Below are positions 32,419 through 37,001 of a DNA stretch of 37,001 bases, one piece after another. Positions within the stretch are counted from its first letter, which is position 1. The number at the start of each line of letters is the position of its first letter. The DNA is taken from positions 1-37,001 of the forward strand of contig JAKAAK010000002.1 of assembly GCA_021797025.1 (NCBI GenBank). The letters run 5' to 3'. The position numbers and the translations under genes were made by a program. This DNA is from Thermoplasmata archaeon. GTDB taxonomy: Archaea; Thermoplasmatota; Thermoplasmata; Thermoplasmatales; Thermoplasmataceae. Below the pieces are notes generated by a model, which had not been told where the DNA came from, ran no database searches, and saw only the letters and a program-made list of their open reading frames with translations.

Positions 32419-35400
32419 CTAATCCCTCAAACTTTTTGCTTTGTCAATCCTCTGTTTCACTAACTCACAAACTGACCAGTAAACTTCTTTCCTCTCACCT
32501 TGAGTCAACCCCAACTCATCGAATATAATGTTGTCAAGTTCTGCCCTATCAGGGAGAGGGTTAGGTTTCTGCTCTCTTATTGGTTTTTCCCTATCTATAC
32601 CAACCTCTTCGAAAATCGATTGGGGCTTTCTTTTTCCCAAGGCATCGAGGAGATCTTGCAATTGTCGCTTTACCTTTGAATTAAACCTTTCCACATCTAA
32701 TGTTAGAATCTTCTTTGCATCACTAGTCTCAAACTTAAGTGCACCCTGACCCAGATTGGACCTTCCTAGCAGCATCACAAAAAATATTTGTATTGTGGAA
32801 TTCAAAATTGCAGCCAACTCTTTGTAATTTATGTCCGTTTTCTCAAACAATCTGTGAAATGCCCTGTCGCTCGCCAAAGGGAAATTGGAATACGGACAGT
32901 AAAATCGCTCATTAGAAACATATTGGATGAATATATGGGCGGGAATCAAGTTTTTCTCCGGAATCGAGTACCAATATTTTCTGTGTTTTACAGTTTCGAC
33001 ATTTGACCACCTGATCCCAGACTCGGTCTTTTGCCTTTTTCGTGTAACTTGTTTTTCTCCCCATTCAATGTAACTCATCAATCCCAGATGTCCCTCTAAT
33101 ATTAACTCCTTCTTTGATAATGATGGAACAGCTAGAACATAATTATTTGGAGTTATGGTAATATTTAGAGCCTCCACATCATCCGCATTTCTAATTATAG
33201 GTTTAACATAATATTCTTCAATTTTAAATGTCTCTATGGCTTTATCATCTATGTAAAAGAAGTCATTAACACCGGTATAACACCCAGGAAGTATTGAATC
33301 TGCTAGTTTATTTAACGGAATTATGCTCTCTTCACCCCTTTCCATAATAATGTAGAAAATATCTGGTGCTCTTAGGTATTTCCCGCCCCATTTATTTCCT
33401 TCATAACTGCCTGATTTAAATCTGCCATTTTTGTAATTCTCCGGATATTCCCAACCATCTTCCAGCAGGTCTTCTTGCAACATAGGAAAAATCCTGCAAT
33501 CATTTGTGCTAACAACATTCTTAACTAGATCAGTAATTCCTTTTCTTTTCTCTTTGACTTTGACGTTTTCAATACTAACAAGATTTTGAGATGATAGCAC
33601 CTCTTCAAAAGGCTTCTTGAACATTATAAACTTCGCAACACTCTTAATATTTGGCCAAACCTTTTCATTACCACCAGTCACATCATTAAACCAATCTCCC
33701 AGGCTTCTTTGTTTTGCTTCAGGCGCCCCAAATAGTGCAATTATAGTGTTTACATCAGCATGCGTAAAGCTCCTTTTTGGATTGTCATAGATTGCTGTTA
33801 TTGGAACATACTTACATAAGAACTCCTGCAATACCTTTCCATATTCAACATCTAACCAAGAATTAGATGTAATAAAACAGAAACTCCCATTATTATTCAA
33901 TAAACTTAAACCGTGAAAATAAAAATAGATGTAATAATCGCTTCTCTTCCCCACATCTTTTAGGACTGGAAATCTCTCTTTAACTGATTCAATCAATTTA
34001 TCTTTATACTCTTTCTTTTCCTCACTCGTAACCTCTGATTTTAGTTTATTTGGAGGCGAAATCATTTCTTGCCTAACATAAGGTGGATTCCCAATAACTA
34101 TGTCAAACCCTTCTTTTTCTGAAAATATTTCTGCAAAATCAATGTCCCAGACAAAAGGTTTCTTCTCAGGATCATTCAAATGGTTCTTGACATTTCTTAG
34201 CTTCTCAATTTCTTCCTTATTTGTGTTAATCCTCAGTAGGTTCTCATTTACTTTTTTCTCATCTATTACTTGCTCTCCGGCAAGAGTTTTTTGAGACCTC
34301 GCTATCTTTATGTTATGCTCAAAGACTTGTATATCAGTTGTAAGACTCTCAACTCTTTCATTTATTATTTCCTCAAATAGATGAATTTCCTCCTCTTTAA
34401 CCTCCTCGGGTGACTTGAATTTGGCAGTTGGTGAGTTTTCAAAGTACTTCCTTTTTTCCTGTTTTAAGTCATCCAACTTCCTCTTCAGGTGATCTTTCAA
34501 GTTATTTGTTCTTAAATTGAAGCTTATACCACCAATTTCCTGAACAAGAGAGTCCCCCACTCTTAGGTTGAGATTCAGGTTTGGCAAAAGTGGGTGCTGT
34601 CTCAATTCTTCTTTTTTAAACTCGGTTTCTACGATCAATTGGAGCCAGAGCCTCAACTCGGCGGCGTGAATTGCCCAGGGCATTACGTCAACCCCGTACA
34701 AGGAATATTGAATTACTCTATTTTTCAGTGCAAAGTCTGATAGACTGTTACCGATGTACTTATATATCATCCTGTAGAGGTCAGAAACAACATTCAGCAT
34801 ACCCACTAAAAAGGCACCTGAGCCGCAGGCTGGATCGACCACTGAGAGGTTGCTTAGGGTGTCTTCAAGCTTCCTCCAATGTTCATTTTTCGTGAACCAA
34901 TCCTCTATCTTTTCTCTCTCTTCGGCTGGGTCAAAAATGAGAGAGTAGAATTTTTCCTTTGGTAATTCTGACAAATTTTTGGACAGGTATTCAACCAGAC
35001 TCCTACGGCACATGAAATCCACCTCAACTCTGGGGGTGTAAAAGATGCCAAGGTCATTCCTATCGTAGATTTCCTCGGCAACATTAGCAAGTGACTCATA
35101 GACATAACCAATCATCTGGGGATCTACTGCAACTTCTGATTCTAGGGGCATATCTTCCTTTATTGTGAAATTGTAGGACTCGAAGAATTCGAGGACTTCC
35201 TGGAATATCTTGTCAGTTATGAGAATCTTGAGGTTATCTAGACCATTCTCCCTGAAAAGACCTCCATTAAGGTATGGAGCATTGGAAATTACTTTCACAA
35301 CGTCTTCTGGCAATCCTTTGACCTCATTTGCTCTGTTGTTAAATGCCTTGAGGAATACCTGTTTAAGCCATTTTTCATAAAATTCATTAGAATTGTACTT

Positions 35401-36153
35401 TCCAAGTACTCTGTATTTTGTCCATAGCCAGTCAACAAATTTCGGCTCTTCTAACCAGTCTTTCTTTGATATAAAATAGATAAACATGATTCTGTTCAGG
35501 AATTGCAGAGTAAATTCGTGGGATTCTTTGCTCGAAATCATCTGTCTTTGTAATTCACTTCTCAGCTTGAAGAATACTTCTTTATAACCGTCAAAAAAAG
35601 CCTCTGTTACTCTTTCCACGCTGAAGGCTTTTTTCCACTTTTTCCAGACCTCTCTCCATGTTGTTTTGTTTTCATATCCGAAGTTTGCTAAGGTTTCTAT
35701 GACACTGTAATAAGCCTTCTTGGTTCTAATATCCTCTTTATCTACGTTGAGTTTGATCAGCTTAAGTTTATGTTTCCCTGTCTCAACTTTCTCTTTATCT
35801 GGGAAGACGAAGGTTATCCCATTATAGTCAGTCGTGAAAATAAGAAGGTACTGAATGTACTGCTTGTCTAATGTGTTTGTGACAGATCTGATGAAAGATG
35901 GGACTAATGTAGTTGTTTCCAAAAGGAAAACAGGCAATTTATCGTCCAAGTTTAAGACAGAATAGATCTCCTTTATTCTTTCATTATCCTCCTTTTTGAA
36001 TTCAAATGTTGATTTTCTTCTCTTCGAGGAAAGGTCTAGTATTGAGCCTTCAGGATATCCGAGAATACTAAAAAGCTCATAAACGCCTTTAGCATCCTCA
36101 ATTTTAATGATTTGATTATATACATTTTCCCTTAAAATAATATTATTTTCCAT
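32419..36153 (-). CDS. Eco57I/PglX-like N6-adenine DNA methyltransferase (YeeA/COG1002 type)
   Basis: A 1244-residue SAM-dependent methyltransferase. The N-terminal region (about 1-350) is helical with no PD-(D/E)xK nuclease motif that I can see. It is followed by DLGIFYTPRVEVDFMCRRSL and motif I VDPACGSGAFLVGML (about 436-450). Motif IV is IGNPPYVRQEM (about 684-694), the NPPY of N6-adenine enzymes. A long coiled helical insert (about 560-660) lies between the motifs. The C-terminal third carries a target-recognition-like region (GCYTGVNDFFYID). It is the first gene of the operon, so self DNA can be methylated before the helicase-nuclease is made. Size and architecture resemble type IIG enzymes and BREX PglX. 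Without a nuclease motif it is more likely a modification/recognition subunit. Confidence 0.9.
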   Translation of the reverse strand: MENNIILRENVYNQIIKIEDAKGVYELFSILGYPEGSILDLSSKRRKSTFEFKKEDNERIKEIYSVLNLDDKLPVFLLETTTLVPSFIRSVTNTLDKQYIQYLLIFTTDYNGITFVFPDKEKVETGKHKLKLIKLNVDKEDIRTKKAYYSVIETLANFGYENKTTWREVWKKWKKAFSVERVTEAFFDGYKEVFFKLRSELQRQMISSKESHEFTLQFLNRIMFIYFISKKDWLEEPKFVDWLWTKYRVLGKYNSNEFYEKWLKQVFLKAFNNRANEVKGLPEDVVKVISNAPYLNGGLFRENGLDNLKILITDKIFQEVLEFFESYNFTIKEDMPLESEVAVDPQMIGYVYESLANVAEEIYDRNDLGIFYTPRVEVDFMCRRSLVEYLSKNLSELPKEKFYSLIFDPAEEREKIEDWFTKNEHWRKLEDTLSNLSVVDPACGSGAFLVGMLNVVSDLYRMIYKYIGNSLSDFALKNRVIQYSLYGVDVMPWAIHAAELRLWLQLIVETEFKKEELRQHPLLPNLNLNLRVGDSLVQEIGGISFNLRTNNLKDHLKRKLDDLKQEKRKYFENSPTAKFKSPEEVKEEEIHLFEEIINERVESLTTDIQVFEHNIKIARSQKTLAGEQVIDEKKVNENLLRINTNKEEIEKLRNVKNHLNDPEKKPFVWDIDFAEIFSEKEGFDIVIGNPPYVRQEMISPPNKLKSEVTSEEKKEYKDKLIESVKERFPVLKDVGKRSDYYIYFYFHGLSLLNNNGSFCFITSNSWLDVEYGKVLQEFLCKYVPITAIYDNPKRSFTHADVNTIIALFGAPEAKQRSLGDWFNDVTGGNEKVWPNIKSVAKFIMFKKPFEEVLSSQNLVSIENVKVKEKRKGITDLVKNVVSTNDCRIFPMLQEDLLEDGWEYPENYKNGRFKSGSYEGNKWGGKYLRAPDIFYIIMERGEESIIPLNKLADSILPGCYTGVNDFFYIDDKAIETFKIEEYYVKPIIRNADDVEALNITITPNNYVLAVPSLSKKELILEGHLGLMSYIEWGEKQVTRKRQKTESGIRWSNVETVKHRKYWYSIPEKNLIPAHIFIQYVSNERFYCPYSNFPLASDRAFHRLFEKTDINYKELAAILNSTIQIFFVMLLGRSNLGQGALKFETSDAKKILTLDVERFNSKVKRQLQDLLDALGKRKPQSIFEEVGIDREKPIREQKPNPLPDRAELDNIIFDELGLTQGERKEVYWSVCELVKQRIDKAKSLRD

Positions 36154-36783
36154 TATTAAAACCTCTTTTTAAGCTTTACTGATATTATCGTGGCATTATA
36201 TAATAATATTTGTAGTTCCATTGTGTAGCACGGGTTAATCTTCTTTTTTATTAGCATGACAAGTTCTAAATTCTACAGGCAATTGATACTCTGAAAAATG
36301 TTGATTTGCTGGTGTCTCTAAAAACATACTGTTTGACGATGAGACTTTATAATACGCTTGTTTTTTAACAACGCTACCAGTATCAACAAATCCCGATCCC
36401 AAAGGTTCTTTAACGTTTCGCCTTCTACATCTGCATAGACATGTTTCATGCGGCTATTACCGAGTTTAATTAGTGAACAGGGACCCGATAGGCGTTCACG
36501 CTTTAAAACTCTAAAAATTAGTATTTGCAAGGATTTTTTAATAGCTCGTATTCATGAGACCAAATTTCGTGAACATTTACAAATCCTTTGTTTTTCTGAT
36601 TTTCCATTTAAAAATTGTAGTGTTCATGGTATTCACGGGATTCTATAGTATAATTAACTAATGGTAGTGTGTGGAATTTCGAAGTTTTTTCACACAGGAT
36701 CCAATGATATTCCTTTAATTAAATAATTGGATAGTTTTTATTACCGGAAAAAGATTAATTGAATTAAAATCAATAATAATAGT
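36154..36783. other. Intergenic region with decayed coding scraps
   Basis: About 630 bp upstream of the methyltransferase operon. On the minus strand a 29-codon ORF (36607-36518) reads MENQKNKGFVNVHEIWSHEY and then LLKNPCKY. Just beyond it in another frame (36530-36318) is a protein-like stretch including MKHVYADVEGETLKNLWDRD. Together they look like one gene broken by frameshifts, of unknown family. The plus-strand frame at 36448-36648 is their mirror. The region 36660-36783 is AT-rich and appears empty. Confidence 0.35.
36158..36206 (-). promoter_or_regulatory. Promoter and Shine-Dalgarno of the methyltransferase operon
   Basis: On the minus strand TTATTATATAATG (about plus 36194-36206) is a TATA element about 45-50 bp before ATG 36153, and GAGGT at about 36160-36164 lies about seven bases before the ATG. 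The spacing predicts a leader of about 20-25 nt. A second AT-rich element, CTTAAAAA, at about 36165-36172 is too close to be the TATA box. No clear palindromic operator was found for the XRE regulator. Confidence 0.45.
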
Positions 36784-37001
36784 TTACTTCCTGGTTATTT
36801 CATTCCTAAATTTTTCTAAAAATTCAGGCACCTTCCCATAACGCCATTTGTAAAACCTCTTTAATACACCCTCATAATCTAATATTGTTTTATAAGTGTA
36901 TTTTTCCCTGAACTTCAAAAACATATTTATTATATCATTCTTTTCAGGATCCAGGAATTTATCCCCAAGGTAATTATATATTACCCTTACCCTTACTAAA
37001 T
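36784..37001 (-). CDS. Tyrosine recombinase (integrase) N-terminal core-binding domain, runs off the window
   Basis: A minus-strand frame open from the window end to TAA at 36784-36786, 72 codons visible. It includes DPEKNDIINMFLKFREKYT, YKTILDYEGVLKRFYKWRYG and VPEFLEKFRNEITRK. The pattern helix, then 'TxxxYxxxLKRFYKWxYG', then 'P-E-x-x-x-x-F/I' is the SAM-like core-binding domain of archaeal tyrosine recombinases. The stop comes right where the catalytic domain (R...HxxR...Y) should begin, so the part in the window is a truncated integrase, either decayed or a split int(N) fragment. The true N-terminus lies outside the window. Confidence 0.55.
   Translation of the reverse strand, partial: LVRVRVIYNYLGDKFLDPEKNDIINMFLKFREKYTYKTILDYEGVLKRFYKWRYGKVPEFLEKFRNEITRK

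Noticed and set aside
27595..36153. Calling the operon a complete BREX or DISARM system
   Set aside because: The methyltransferase and helicase are related to components of those systems, but PglZ, BrxC, BrxA/B, DrmA and DrmB are absent from the window.
36448..36648. Plus-strand 66-codon frame upstream of the island operon
   Set aside because: Opposite-strand mirror of more protein-like minus-strand scraps; no promoter or family match.
1..37001. CRISPR array or cas genes
   Set aside because: No regularly spaced direct repeats of 24-40 bp and no Cas proteins seen. The TnpB relic is not evidence of one.

Overview
The window looks like a chromosomal segment of an acidophilic archaeon of the Thermoplasmatales, most likely Ferroplasma acidarmanus or a close relative. 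The evidence is the low-GC sequence, archaeal TATA-box promoters about 25 bp upstream of start codons with many apparently leaderless mRNAs, archaeal information-processing genes (two TFB paralogs, Gar1, Pcc1, PriL, SRP19, S8e, RNase P component 4), a tricorn-interacting-factor aminopeptidase, and a fused alkylguanine transferase-endonuclease V of the kind characterised from Ferroplasma acidarmanus. The genus is inferred, not proven.

Layout. 1-8037: the C-terminal part of an APC permease (in-frame TGA at the window edge), a small charged protein, a MazG-like pyrophosphohydrolase, a two-gene heterodimeric ABC exporter and the tricorn-factor aminopeptidase. 8115-10850: a small accessory scrapyard made of a collapsed TnpB transposase gene, a four-helix membrane protein, a VapB antitoxin with a palindromic operator but a broken VapC, an MFS fragment, and a Panacea-type antitoxin followed by a RelE-like toxin killed by an amber codon, ending at tRNA-Leu(CAA). 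10942-18963: dense core genes, namely pcc1, TFB-gar1 divergent from a second TFB, trmI, guaAa, S8e-SRP19, pepQ-priL and pyrC. 18964-21188: decayed DNA plus an unknown two-gene membrane/secreted operon whose promoter region carries a (TAA)9 microsatellite. 21248-26652: phosphoglycolate phosphatase, RNase P component 4, a small conserved-looking protein, a large MMPL/RND transporter, and AGT-EndoV, whose 3' end overlaps tRNA-Leu(CAG).

26653-37001 is an island of different character. After about 0.9 kb of dead genes comes a tightly packed four-gene operon on the minus strand. In order of transcription it encodes a 1244-aa Eco57I/PglX-like adenine methyltransferase, an XRE-HTH fused to an ImmA/IrrE metallopeptidase, a DUF4411 PIN-like protein, and a 1058-aa SNF2-type helicase with an N-terminal phospholipase-D (HKD) nuclease domain. 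The right edge holds the N-terminal part of a tyrosine recombinase. I read this as a mobile anti-phage cassette, a restriction-modification-like system with a toxin-antitoxin-like pair nested inside, inserted next to a tRNA-Leu gene. It is the most interesting content of the window. It does not match a complete BREX or DISARM gene set, because PglZ, BrxC, DrmA and DrmB homologues are not present here.

Gene interplay. The core genes serve transcription initiation, tRNA modification, rRNA pseudouridylation, protein export, replication priming, pyrimidine/GMP synthesis and peptide breakdown. Most appear to use leaderless transcripts from their own TATA boxes. Genes internal to operons use either a strong AGGTGAT Shine-Dalgarno sequence or ATGA stop/start overlaps.
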